Positions 14,229 to 21,797 of a stretch of DNA of 33,151 nucleotides are shown here, one piece after another; within the stretch, counting starts at the first letter, position 1, and every line of letters starts with the position of its first letter. The notes below the pieces were generated by a model. It was not told the DNA's origin, searched no databases, and was given only the letters and a program-made list of their open reading frames with translations. The stretch covers positions 1 to 33,151 of the forward strand of contig JAFECU010000296.1 of assembly GCA_018242005.1 (NCBI GenBank), written 5' to 3'. The position numbers were made by a program, and so were the translations under genes. The stretch comes from Pseudomonadota bacterium. Lineage in GTDB: Bacteria; Pseudomonadota; Gammaproteobacteria; Burkholderiales; Burkholderiaceae_C.

Positions 14229-15368
14229 TCAGCGGCCCGGCGCCACCTTGTCCAGCGCCGCGGCCAGGTGGCCCACGGTGCGCTCCACGTTGTGCCACTT
14301 CTCAAGGCCGAACAGGCCTATGCGGAAGGTTTGGAAGTCCGGGCCTTCATCGCACTGCAGCGGCACGCCAGATGCGGTCTGCAGACCGACGTCGAGGAAT
14401 TTCTTGCCGCTCTGGATGCCCGGGTCCGTGGTGTAGCTCACCACCACGCCAGGCGCCTTCCAGCCCTCGGCCGCGACACTTTGAAAGCCGCGCGCTTCGA
14501 GCAGCGCGCGCACCCTGACGCCCAGGTCAATCTGCTCGTCTCGCACCTTGGCATAGCCATAGTCGCGCGTCTCGCGCATCACATCGCGCAGGCGCACCAG
14601 TGCATCGGTGGGCATGGTCGTGTGGTAGGCATGCTGGCCCTTTTCGTAGCCTTCGGCGATCGTGAGCCATTTTTTCAGGTCGCACGAGAAGCTGGAGCTT
14701 TGCGTGCCGTCGATGGCCTGGCGGGCGCGCTCGCTCAGCATGACCATGGCGCAGCAGGGAGAGCTGCTCCAGCCCTTTTGTGGCGCGCTGATGAGCACGT
14801 CCACACCCGTGGCCTTCATGTCCACCCACATCGCGCCCGAAGCCACGCAGTCGAGCACGAACAGGGCGCCGACCTCGTGCGCGGCGGCGCTCACGGTGCG
14901 GATGTAGTCGTCGGTCAGCATGATGCCGCTGGCCGTCTCCACATGCGGGGCGAAGACCACCCTGGGCTTTTCGGCACGGATGGTGGCGGCCACCTCGTCG
15001 GCCGGACACGGCGCCCAGGGCGCCTGCGGGCCATCACCCTGGCGGCGTGCCTTGCAGACCACGGCACCGCCGCCCAGGCCGGCATCGGCATCGAAGATCT
15101 GGCTCCAGCGGTAGCTGAACCAGCCATTGCGCACGATCAGCACCTTTTGCTTGTTGGCGAACTGGCGTGCCACGGCCTCCATGCCGAAGGTGCCGCTGCC
15201 GGGCACGATGACCGCGGCGTGGGCGTGGTAGACCTCCTTGAGCATGACCAGGATGTCCTGCATCACGCCGGTGAAGCGGCGCGACATATGGTTGAGCGCG
15301 CGATCGGTGTAGACCACCGAGAATTCGAGCAGACCATCGGGGTCGATGTCGGGCAGCAGGCCAGGCAT
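14229..15368 (-). CDS. Class V aminotransferase (alanine-glyoxylate type)
   Basis: This 379-residue PLP enzyme resembles the alanine/serine-glyoxylate aminotransferases. Visible motifs are VIVPGSGTFGMEAVARQF (cofactor phosphate region), HVETASGIMLTDDY, LFVLDCVASGAMWVD (Asp contacting the pyridine nitrogen) and VLISAPQKGWSS, which contains the Schiff-base lysine. It would move the amino group of alanine or serine to glyoxylate or a similar oxoacid. A glyoxylate-using enzyme could connect functionally with glcD, since glycolate oxidase makes glyoxylate, but they are not in one operon. The ATG at 15368 is preceded by AAGGAG eight bases upstream; the frame beyond it has no family similarity. Its start lies 43 bases after the yggS stop, so it is likely co-transcribed. 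Confidence 0.85.
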   Translation of the reverse strand: MPGLLPDIDPDGLLEFSVVYTDRALNHMSRRFTGVMQDILVMLKEVYHAHAAVIVPGSGTFGMEAVARQFANKQKVLIVRNGWFSYRWSQIFDADAGLGGGAVVCKARRQGDGPQAPWAPCPADEVAATIRAEKPRVVFAPHVETASGIMLTDDYIRTVSAAAHEVGALFVLDCVASGAMWVDMKATGVDVLISAPQKGWSSSPCCAMVMLSERARQAIDGTQSSSFSCDLKKWLTIAEGYEKGQHAYHTTMPTDALVRLRDVMRETRDYGYAKVRDEQIDLGVRVRALLEARGFQSVAAEGWKAPGVVVSYTTDPGIQSGKKFLDVGLQTASGVPLQCDEGPDFQTFRIGLFGLEKWHNVERTVGHLAAALDKVAPGR

Positions 15369-15411
15369 GGGGGGATCTCCTTGGGTTGAAACAGCGGGGC
15401 AGCTTAGCACC

Positions 15412-16131
15412 TCAGCGGGCAGCGTAATGACGCGCGCCAAAGATGCCGCTGCCCACGCGCACCATGGTGCTGCCCGCGGCCACGGCGGCCTCCAGGTCGC
15501 CGGTCATGCCCAGCGACAAGGTGTCAAAGTCCTCGAAGCCTGCGCCACCCTGGTCGCGCAGCAGGTCGAACACCTGGCGCACGCGCGCCATGACGGCGAG
15601 CCGCACCTCTTCGTCAGGTGTCTCGTCGGGGATGCTCATTACGCCGCGCAGCCGCAGGCGCGGCAATTGCGCCACGGCCCGTGCCAGTGCCAGCGCCTCG
15701 TCGGGGGGTACGCCGGCCTTGGTGGCGCCACCATCGACGTTGACCTGTATGCAGACCTGCAGCGGCGGCCGATCCGCGGGGCGCTGGTCGGACAGGCGCT
15801 GTGCGGTCTTGAGCCTATCGACAGTGTGCATCCAGTCGAAATGTTCGGCCACCAGGCGCGTCTTGTTGCTCTGCACCGGACCTATGCAGTGCCATTCCAG
15901 CGGCTGCGGCAGGCCCATTGCCGCGATCTGTGCCATTTTTTCCACAGCCTCCTGAATGTAGTTTTCGCCAAAGAGGCGCTGGCCCGCCAGGGCCGCCGCA
16001 CGCACCGCCTCGGCGCCAAAGGTCTTGGAGACGGCCAGCAGCGCCACCGCCCCGGGCGGCCGCCCCGCCGCCGCACAGGCCTGCGCAATGCGCGCGCGAA
16101 CACCTTGGAGGTTTCTGTCAATCGTCGTCAT
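15412..16131 (-). CDS. yggS: YggS-family pyridoxal phosphate homeostasis protein
   Basis: This 239-residue protein is a single-domain TIM-barrel PLP carrier of the PLPBP/YggS family, which keeps free PLP balanced and has no known catalytic activity. The PLP lysine is in VALLAVSKTFGAEAV (about residue 36). FGENYIQEAVEKM, WHCIGPVQSNKTRLV, VCIQVNVDGGATKAG, LRGVMSIPDE and LSLGMTGDLEAAVAAGSTMVRVGSGIFG are the other conserved blocks. It is divergent from pilT with 39 bases between the start codons, a pairing conserved in many proteobacteria. Length is normal. No clear Shine-Dalgarno precedes the ATG. Confidence 0.95.
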   Translation of the reverse strand: MTTIDRNLQGVRARIAQACAAAGRPPGAVALLAVSKTFGAEAVRAAALAGQRLFGENYIQEAVEKMAQIAAMGLPQPLEWHCIGPVQSNKTRLVAEHFDWMHTVDRLKTAQRLSDQRPADRPPLQVCIQVNVDGGATKAGVPPDEALALARAVAQLPRLRLRGVMSIPDETPDEEVRLAVMARVRQVFDLLRDQGGAGFEDFDTLSLGMTGDLEAAVAAGSTMVRVGSGIFGARHYAAR

Positions 16132-16134
16132 AAT
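16105..16134 (+). promoter_or_regulatory. Possible pilT promoter
   Basis: TTGGAG (16105-16110), an 18-base spacer and CATAAT (16129-16134; five of six) would start transcription near 16141, about 30 bases before the pilT GTG. It overlaps the first codons of yggS. The -35 is weak (three of six). Confidence 0.35.
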
Positions 16135-16170
16135 GTGTAGCCAAGCGTATCAAACGATGAGAGGGAATTC

Positions 16171-17214
16171 GTGGACATTACCCAGCTGCTCGCCTTCAGC
16201 GTGAAGAACAAGGCGTCGGACCTGCATCTTTCTGCCGGCCTGCCGCCCATGATCCGGGTCCACGGTGATGTGCGGCGCATCAACGTCGATGCACTGGACC
16301 ACAAGACCGTGCATGCCATGGTGTACGACATCATGAGCGATGCCCAGCGCAAGGCCTACGAAGAGTTCCTGGAGGTGGACTTTTCCTTCGAGATCGAGGG
16401 TCTTGCGCGCTTTCGCGTCAACGCCTTCAACCAGAACCGCGGCGCGGCAGCCGTGTTCCGCACCATCCCGAGCAAGATCCTGACGCTGGAGCAGCTCAAC
16501 GCACCCAAGATCTTTGCCGACCTGGCACTCAAGCCCCGCGGCCTGGTTCTGGTGACTGGCCCCACGGGCTCGGGAAAGTCCACCACTCTGGCCGGCATGG
16601 TCAACCACCTGAACGAGACCGAGTACGGCCATATCCTCACTATCGAGGATCCGATCGAGTTCGTGCACGAGTCCAAAAAGTGTCTGGTCAACCAGCGCGA
16701 GGTGGGACCGATGACGCTGTCGTTCTCGGCCGCGCTGCGCTCGGCGCTGCGCGAAGACCCGGATGCCATCCTGGTGGGCGAAATGCGCGACCTGGAGACC
16801 ATACGCCTGGCGATGACGGCCGCCGAAACCGGCCACCTCGTGTTCGGAACGCTGCACACCAGCAGCGCCGCCAAGACCATTGACCGCATCATCGACGTGT
16901 TCCCCGCCGAAGAAAAGGAGATGGTGCGTGCCATGCTGTCGGAGTCGCTGCAGGCCGTGATTTCCCAGACCCTGTGCAAGCTCAAAGACGGCTCGGGCCG
17001 CGTGGCGGCGCACGAGATCATGACCGGCACCAGTGCCATCCGCAACCTGATCCGAGAGGCCAAGGTGGCGCAGATGTACTCCACCATCCAGACCAGCAAC
17101 AGCGTGGGCATGCAGACACTGGACCAGAACCTGACCGACCTGGTGCGGCGCAACATCATCAGCCCCGGCGAGGCGCGCAGCAAGGCCAAGATTCCGGAAA
17201 ACTTCCCTGGCTGA
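16171..17214 (+). CDS. pilT: Type IV pilus retraction ATPase PilT
   Basis: This 347-residue hexameric ATPase depolymerises type IV pili and powers twitching motility and DNA uptake. An N-terminal domain with KASDLHLSAGLPPMIRVHGD precedes the RecA-like core: Walker A GPTGSGKSTT, Asp box EDPIEFVHE, Walker B ILVGEMRDLET and His box GHLVFGTLHTSSAAKTIDRI. The PilT signature AIRNLIREAK is present near the C-terminus and separates it from PilU. It starts with GTG at 16171, behind GAGGG; MDITQLLAF matches the usual PilT N-terminus. A cNMP-domain gene and pilU follow on the same strand. Confidence 0.97.
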   Translation: MDITQLLAFSVKNKASDLHLSAGLPPMIRVHGDVRRINVDALDHKTVHAMVYDIMSDAQRKAYEEFLEVDFSFEIEGLARFRVNAFNQNRGAAAVFRTIPSKILTLEQLNAPKIFADLALKPRGLVLVTGPTGSGKSTTLAGMVNHLNETEYGHILTIEDPIEFVHESKKCLVNQREVGPMTLSFSAALRSALREDPDAILVGEMRDLETIRLAMTAAETGHLVFGTLHTSSAAKTIDRIIDVFPAEEKEMVRAMLSESLQAVISQTLCKLKDGSGRVAAHEIMTGTSAIRNLIREAKVAQMYSTIQTSNSVGMQTLDQNLTDLVRRNIISPGEARSKAKIPENFPG

Positions 17215-17278
17215 ACGCTCGGACAGAACCCCCCACCCGGCCCGCCGATGCGCGGGCCCAGCGCATCGGAGCTCCAGC

Positions 17279-17908
17279 ATGAAAGGCATTCTCGGCCTGC
17301 TCAAATCCAGGACACCCAGGACCGGCGAGGACGGTAGCGATTCGGTGTTGTTCACCACGGCTTTTGCCAGTCAGGGCGTGGACGAATCGCTGCTCACCCC
17401 CTGGGAAGCGCGAGCGGTGGAGGTGGGCGCCAAGCGCCTGCCCAAGAGCCGCGGCGGCAAGTTGCTGCAGTCGCTGTGGAGCAAGGACAAGTACATGGCG
17501 CATCTGGACCAGAACGCGGTGGAGCGCATGGAGCGCTTCTTCGAGTTTGCGGCCATCGCGCCCAATCGCGACGTGATTCGCCAGGACGAGTACGGCAACT
17601 TCATGGTGGTGCTGCTCACGGGCACCATCGCCGTGGACCGCCTGCAGCCCTGGGGCGAGCAACTGCGCCTGGCCGAGACCAGGCCGGGCGACATCCTCGG
17701 AGAGATGTCGCTGCTCGACAGCGGCATGCGCTTTTCCGCCTGCACCACGCTCACCGATTGCGAGGTGGCCGTGCTCTGCGCCGAGTCCATGGACGAGATG
17801 ATGTCGCAGGACCCACAGCTCGCCGCCAGCCTGGTGGCCCTGCTGGCGCGCAAGCTGTCACTGCGCCTGCGCACGGTGAGCGCGCGCCTGAGTGAAAACC
17901 AGCGCTGA
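17279..17908 (+). CDS. Cyclic-nucleotide-binding-domain protein between pilT and pilU
   Basis: This 209-residue protein has an N-terminal region of about 85 residues with no recognised domain, then one cNMP-binding barrel (about 90-195). The barrel contains DEYGNFMVVLLTGTIAV, RPGDILGEMSLLDSGMRFSAC and CEVAVLCAESMDEM. No DNA-binding helix-turn-helix follows, so it is not a Crp-type regulator. The phosphate-binding cassette reads GEMSLLDSGMRFSA; the usual Arg-Ser/Thr-Ala is interrupted by Phe, so cAMP or cGMP binding may be weak or absent. It lies 64 bases after pilT and 20 before pilU, so very likely in their operon. A role in linking a second messenger or protein signal to pilus retraction is inference from position. 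Confidence 0.8.
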   Translation: MKGILGLLKSRTPRTGEDGSDSVLFTTAFASQGVDESLLTPWEARAVEVGAKRLPKSRGGKLLQSLWSKDKYMAHLDQNAVERMERFFEFAAIAPNRDVIRQDEYGNFMVVLLTGTIAVDRLQPWGEQLRLAETRPGDILGEMSLLDSGMRFSACTTLTDCEVAVLCAESMDEMMSQDPQLAASLVALLARKLSLRLRTVSARLSENQR

Positions 17909-17928
17909 ACCGCAAAGAGAGGAATGCA

Positions 17929-19065
17929 ATGGAACGCGACCAGGCCAGTAAATTCATCAACGACCTGCTCAGGCTGATGGTCAGCCGCGGCGGCAGCGAC
18001 CTGTTCATTACCGCGGAGTTTCCACCGGCGATCAAGGTCGATGGCAAGGTCACCAAGGTCTCGCCCCAGCCACTCACGCCGGCCCACACGCTGACGCTGG
18101 CGCGCTCCATCATGAGCGACAAGCAGGTGGCGGACTTCGAGCGCACCAAGGAATGCAACTTCGCCATCGCTCCGGCGGGCGTGGGGCGCTTTCGCGTCAA
18201 CGCCTTCATACAGCAGGGCCATGTGGGCCTGGTGCTGCGCACGATTCCGTTGACGCTGCCGACCGTCGATGGCCTGGGGGTGCCCCAGGTGCTCAAGGAA
18301 ATCGCCATGACCAAGCGCGGCCTGTGCATTCTGGTGGGTGCCACGGGGTCGGGCAAGTCCACCACGCTGGCGGCTATGGTGGACTGGCGCAACGAGAACT
18401 CCTTCGGCCATATCGTCACCGTCGAGGACCCCATCGAATTCGTGCACCCTCACAAGAACTGCGTGGTCACGCAGCGCGAGGTGGGACTCGATACCGACAG
18501 CTGGGAAGCGGCGCTCAAGAATACGTTGCGCCAGGCGCCGGACGTGATCCTGATGGGAGAGATCCGCGACCGCGAGACCATGGAGCATGCCGTGGCCTTC
18601 GCCGAGACAGGCCACCTGTGCCTGGCCACGCTGCACGCCAACAGCGCCAACCAGGCGCTCGATCGCATCGTGAACTTTTTCCCCGAAGAGCGGCGCGCCC
18701 AGCTGCTCATGGACCTGTCGCTGAACCTGCGCGCCATGGTCTCGCAGCGCCTGATCCCCAAGGAGGATGGAAAGGGCCGCGCGGCGGCCGTCGAGGTCAT
18801 GCTCAACAGCCCGCTGATCGCCGACCTGATCTTCAAGGGCGAGGTCCCGGAGATCAAGGAGATCATGAAAAAGAGTCGCAACCTGGGCATGCAGACCTTC
18901 GACCAGTCGCTGTTCGATCTGTTCGAGGCCGGTGTCATCGGCTACGAGGACGCACTGCGCAATGCCGACTCGCTCAACGACCTGCGCCTGCAGATCAAGC
19001 TCGGCAGCCAGCGCGCCAAGACCAACGACCTGGCCTCGGGCACGGAGCATTTCGCCATCGTCTGA
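17929..19065 (+). CDS. pilU: PilT-like ATPase PilU
   Basis: This 378-residue PilT paralogue assists PilT in pilus retraction, adding force in the species tested. The N-terminal part reads GGSDLFITAEFPPAIKVDGK. The ATPase core has Walker A VGATGSGKSTT, EDPIEFVHPHKN, Walker B ILMGEIRDRET and GHLCLATLHANSANQALDRI. The PilT signature AIRNLIRE is missing; LIADLIFKGEVPEIKEIM stands in its place, and a PilU-type C-terminal tail follows. Its ATG has GAGAGG six bases upstream. It follows the cNMP-domain gene by 20 bases, and a strong terminator lies about 30 bases after its stop, closing the operon. Confidence 0.95.
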   Translation: MERDQASKFINDLLRLMVSRGGSDLFITAEFPPAIKVDGKVTKVSPQPLTPAHTLTLARSIMSDKQVADFERTKECNFAIAPAGVGRFRVNAFIQQGHVGLVLRTIPLTLPTVDGLGVPQVLKEIAMTKRGLCILVGATGSGKSTTLAAMVDWRNENSFGHIVTVEDPIEFVHPHKNCVVTQREVGLDTDSWEAALKNTLRQAPDVILMGEIRDRETMEHAVAFAETGHLCLATLHANSANQALDRIVNFFPEERRAQLLMDLSLNLRAMVSQRLIPKEDGKGRAAAVEVMLNSPLIADLIFKGEVPEIKEIMKKSRNLGMQTFDQSLFDLFEAGVIGYEDALRNADSLNDLRLQIKLGSQRAKTNDLASGTEHFAIV

Positions 19066-19095
19066 CGCGTCACGCGCTTACCATATGCATGCACG

Positions 19096-19128
19096 CCCGC
19101 CCGCCTTGTGAGGCCGGGCGGGTTTTTT
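19096..19128 (+). terminator. Intrinsic terminator after pilU
   Basis: CCCGCCCGCCT (19096-19106) pairs with AGGCCGGGCGGG (19111-19122), with one bulged base, followed by six T (19123-19128). It ends the pilT-cNMP-pilU unit and lies only ten bases before the next start codon. Confidence 0.9.
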
Positions 19129-19138
19129 CTGGAGAGAC

Positions 19139-20071
19139 ATGATCGTGAGCAGCATCAATTCGCGTCCCTATGAACCGACTCCCTCGCGCCGCGTGGCCTT
19201 CCTGGGCCTGGGCGTCATGGGCTACCCCATGGCAGGTCATCTGGCCGCAGCCGGCCACCAGGTCACGGTGTACAACCGAACAGCTACAAAATCAGAAGCT
19301 TGGTGCGCTGAATTTAAGGGCATCACAGCCTTAAATCATGCAAAAACACCGCGCGAGGCTGCGCAGGGTGCTGAGATCGTCTTCTGCTGCGTGGGCAATG
19401 ACGACGACCTGCGTTCCGTGGTGCTGGGCGCCGATGGCGCCTTCGCCGGCATGCAGCCGGGTGCCATCTTCGTGGACCACACGACGGCATCGGCCGCGGT
19501 GGCGCGCGAGCTCTACGGCGCCGCCCGCACATTGGGCCTGCAGTTCATCGATGCGCCCGTCTCCGGGGGGCAGGCGGGCGCGCAGAACGGTCAGCTCACG
19601 GTGATGTGCGGCGGCGACCAGGCGGCCTTCGATGCCGTGCGGCCCACGGCCCTGGCGTTCTCGCGCGCCTTCACGCGCATTGGCGACAGCGGCGCCGGGC
19701 AGCTCGCCAAGATGGTCAACCAGATCTGCATTGCCGGCCTGGTGCAGGGCCTGTCAGAGGCCGTTGCCTTCGGCATGCAGGCCGGTCTGGACATGCCGCT
19801 GGTGCTGGACGTGATCGGCAAGGGCGCGGCCCAGAGCTGGCAGATGGACAACCGCGGCAAGACCATGGTCGAAGGCCGCTTTGACTTCGGCTTTGCCGTG
19901 GACTGGATGCGCAAGGACCTGGGGCTGGTGTTCGATGAGGCCAGGCGCAATGGCGCGCGCCTGCCGGTCACAGCCCTGGTGGACCAGTTCTATGCCGACG
20001 TGCAGAGCGCGGGCGGCCGGCGCTGGGACACCTCCAGCCTGATCACGCGGTTGCGGCCGCCCAAGGCCTGA
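19139..20071 (+). CDS. NAD(P)-dependent beta-hydroxyacid dehydrogenase
   Basis: This 310-residue member of the 3-hydroxyisobutyrate/tartronate-semialdehyde reductase family has a Rossmann NAD(P) motif at about 18-33 (VAFLGLGVMGYPMAGHL), the substrate motif DAPVSGGQAGAQNGQLTVM and the catalytic lysine in GAGQLAKMVNQI. The substrate cannot be fixed from sequence: 3-hydroxyisobutyrate, 2-hydroxy-3-oxopropionate or a related acid. A low-GC segment at 19278-19346 encodes TATKSEAWCAEFKGITALNH, a loop after the second beta strand, and looks like a translated repeat. GGAGAG precedes the ATG; the start is ten bases after the pilU terminator, so its promoter must overlap that hairpin or the gene depends on read-through. 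It converges with dolP, only three bases between stops. Confidence 0.85.
   Translation: MIVSSINSRPYEPTPSRRVAFLGLGVMGYPMAGHLAAAGHQVTVYNRTATKSEAWCAEFKGITALNHAKTPREAAQGAEIVFCCVGNDDDLRSVVLGADGAFAGMQPGAIFVDHTTASAAVARELYGAARTLGLQFIDAPVSGGQAGAQNGQLTVMCGGDQAAFDAVRPTALAFSRAFTRIGDSGAGQLAKMVNQICIAGLVQGLSEAVAFGMQAGLDMPLVLDVIGKGAAQSWQMDNRGKTMVEGRFDFGFAVDWMRKDLGLVFDEARRNGARLPVTALVDQFYADVQSAGGRRWDTSSLITRLRPPKA
19278..19346 (+). repeat. Low-GC repeat piece inside the dehydrogenase gene
   Basis: The stretch contains AGCTACAAAATCAGAAGC and a perfect inverted repeat ATTTAAGG (19312-19319) / CCTTAAAT (19329-19336). AGCTACAAA and AATCAGAAGC recur in the chaN copy at 6189-6250. The reading frame is kept. Confidence 0.5.
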
Positions 20072-20074
20072 GCC

Positions 20075-20740
20075 TCACTTGGCCGGCTGCCCCACGGCTG
20101 CCGGATCCTGCGACACCGGCGCGGGCTGCGTCGCCATGTGGGCGAGCTCATCCTCGCTGATGACCTCGAACACGCGCACCACCTTGCGCACGCCATCGAC
20201 GCCGCGAGCCACCTCGGCCGAGCGCTTGGCCTCGCGCGGGGTGACGCGTCCCATCAGGTAGACCACGTTGCGCTCGGTCACCACCTTGAAGGCATTGGCC
20301 GACAGGTCCTGGGCATCGACCAGGCTGGCGCGCACCTTGCCCGTGATGTACGTGTCCTTGGAGCGCTGGGACAACGAGGAACTGGGCATGACGCCCAGAT
20401 CGTTGACCACCGAGCGCACATTTTCCACGGCCAGCGTGATCTGCTCGGCCTTCTGGCTGTCGGCCGCCGTGGGCACTTCGCCGGTCAGCAGCACCTGGCG
20501 GTTGAAGCTGGTCACGTTCACATGCGCCTTCTCGCCCAGGGCCTCGGTGATGCGGGTGGCGGCGCGCAGCTCTATGCCTTCATCTTCCACCTGCGTGCCG
20601 GCGGTGCGCCGGTCCGTTGCCACCAGCGTACCGACCACGGCACCCCCACCGACAACCAGCGGCACACAGGCCGCAAGACCACCCGCCAGCGTGGCCGTCG
20701 CCAGCATGGCACACAAAGTTCGCAACATCGGGGCTTTCAT
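20075..20740 (-). CDS. dolP: DolP/YraP-like dual-BON-domain lipoprotein
   Basis: This 221-residue outer-membrane lipoprotein starts with a signal peptide ending in the lipobox LAAC (Cys25). Two BON domains follow, at about 48-115 (RITEALGEKAHVNVTSFN, VLLTGEVPTAADSQKAEQI) and 125-195 (ITGKVRASLVDAQDLSANAF, VVYLMGRVTPREAKRSAEVA). In E. coli, DolP binds anionic phospholipid at division sites and supports envelope integrity. The tail after about 200 is short and Pro/Ala/Gln-rich. Its ATG overlaps the diaA stop by four bases. Context (rsmI, yraN, diaA next to it) supports the name. Confidence 0.88.
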   Translation of the reverse strand: MKAPMLRTLCAMLATATLAGGLAACVPLVVGGGAVVGTLVATDRRTAGTQVEDEGIELRAATRITEALGEKAHVNVTSFNRQVLLTGEVPTAADSQKAEQITLAVENVRSVVNDLGVMPSSSLSQRSKDTYITGKVRASLVDAQDLSANAFKVVTERNVVYLMGRVTPREAKRSAEVARGVDGVRKVVRVFEVISEDELAHMATQPAPVSQDPAAVGQPAK

Positions 20741-21339
20741 GAGAGGTTCTCCTGTTCTCCAAGTAACTGTGCATCCACGCCATCGCACAGGCAGTGCAGC
20801 ACCAGGGCATGCACCTCGCGCACGCGGGCAGCCCGGTCGTGGGGCACGCAGATTTGCACGTCGGTCTCGCGCAACAGCGTGGCCAGGGCAGCGCCGTCGC
20901 GGCCACACAGTGCCACCACGGTCATGTCGCGCTCGTGGGCGGCCTGCACCGCCTCCAGCAAGGCCGGCTCGTTGCCGCCGGTGGTGACGACCAGCAGCAG
21001 GTCGCCCGCCTGGCCGAGCGCACGCACCTGACGCGCCAGCGCCGCGATGTCGTCGCCCGCGCTGGGCGAGGGCGCCGCCGACCACATGGCGTTGTGCACC
21101 AGGGCCAGGGCCGCCAGCTCGGGGCGTTCGCGCTCGAAACCCATGACGCAGAAGGACGCGAACTGCTCCGCCTGCGCGACCGACGCGCCGCTGCCACAGG
21201 CAAGCACCTTGGCGCCACTGGTCACGCAGGCCAGGACGGCCTGCACGGCGGCGGCGATGGGGTGGCTGAGGGCTTGCGCCGCCTGGTACTTCAGGTCGGC
21301 ACTGTCGATGAAATGCTGTTGTATGCGTTGCTCAAGCAT
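20737..21339 (-). CDS. diaA: DiaA-like SIS-domain protein
   Basis: This 200-residue single SIS-domain protein is similar in length and sequence pattern to E. coli DiaA (196 residues), which binds DnaA and promotes timely initiation at oriC. It is also a relative of phosphoheptose isomerase GmhA. Visible blocks are VLACGSGASVAQAEQFASF, DIAALARQVRALGQAGDLLLVVTTGGNEPALL and DMTVVALCGRDGAALATLL. The sugar-phosphate-binding residues of GmhA are not obviously kept, and the neighbours yraN and dolP are those of diaA, so DiaA is favoured. The ATG at 21339 matches the family start; the upstream open frame does not. It overlaps dolP by four bases. Confidence 0.82.
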   Translation of the reverse strand: MLEQRIQQHFIDSADLKYQAAQALSHPIAAAVQAVLACVTSGAKVLACGSGASVAQAEQFASFCVMGFERERPELAALALVHNAMWSAAPSPSAGDDIAALARQVRALGQAGDLLLVVTTGGNEPALLEAVQAAHERDMTVVALCGRDGAALATLLRETDVQICVPHDRAARVREVHALVLHCLCDGVDAQLLGEQENLS

Positions 21340-21398
21340 GGGCCGCGAATGATACCCGGCGGTGCTCCATTCTCTGCAGCAAACGGTAGGCGACACAC

Positions 21399-21797
21399 CT
21401 ACGACGCGTCAAAGGCGGCACGCAGCCATCGCACGTGGCCACCCTCGATCAGCACAGCGTCGAAACGGCAGGGCGGCGGCGCCGGCCAGCGCAGCAGATA
21501 GTGCCGCGCCGCCAGCACGATGCGTCGGCGCTTGCTTGCGCCTATGCTCGCCGCCGCGCCGCCAAAGCCGGAGGCGCCGCGGCTGCGCACCTCCACGAAG
21601 ACCAGCGTGCCATCGCGCTCGCGCATCACCAGGTCGATCTCGCCACCACCACGCCCGGGCGTCCGATAATTGCGCTCCACCAGTGCCAGGCCGGCCGCAA
21701 CCAGGTGGGCCAGTGCTTGTTCTTCGCCCGCCTGGCCCAGCGAGCGCGTGCTCCGCCCCGGCGCATCGCCATTGATCTTCTTGCCGAGGAAACCCAT
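21399..21797 (-). CDS. yraN: YraN-family (UPF0102) putative endonuclease
   Basis: This 132-residue protein has the UPF0102 fold of the restriction-endonuclease superfamily. The block GQAGEEQALAHLVAAGLALVE is followed by ERNYRTPGRGGGEIDLVMRE and TLVFVEVRSR, giving the E-D-ExR core of a possible nuclease site. Function is unproven in the family. The start at 21797 is chosen because AAAGGA sits eight bases upstream; ATGs at 21806 and 21833 would need worse spacing. Its first base is also the first base of the divergent rsmI TTG start. It lies 59 bases upstream of diaA on the same strand. Confidence 0.82.
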   Translation of the reverse strand: MGFLGKKINGDAPGRSTRSLGQAGEEQALAHLVAAGLALVERNYRTPGRGGGEIDLVMRERDGTLVFVEVRSRGASGFGGAAASIGASKRRRIVLAARHYLLRWPAPPPCRFDAVLIEGGHVRWLRAAFDAS

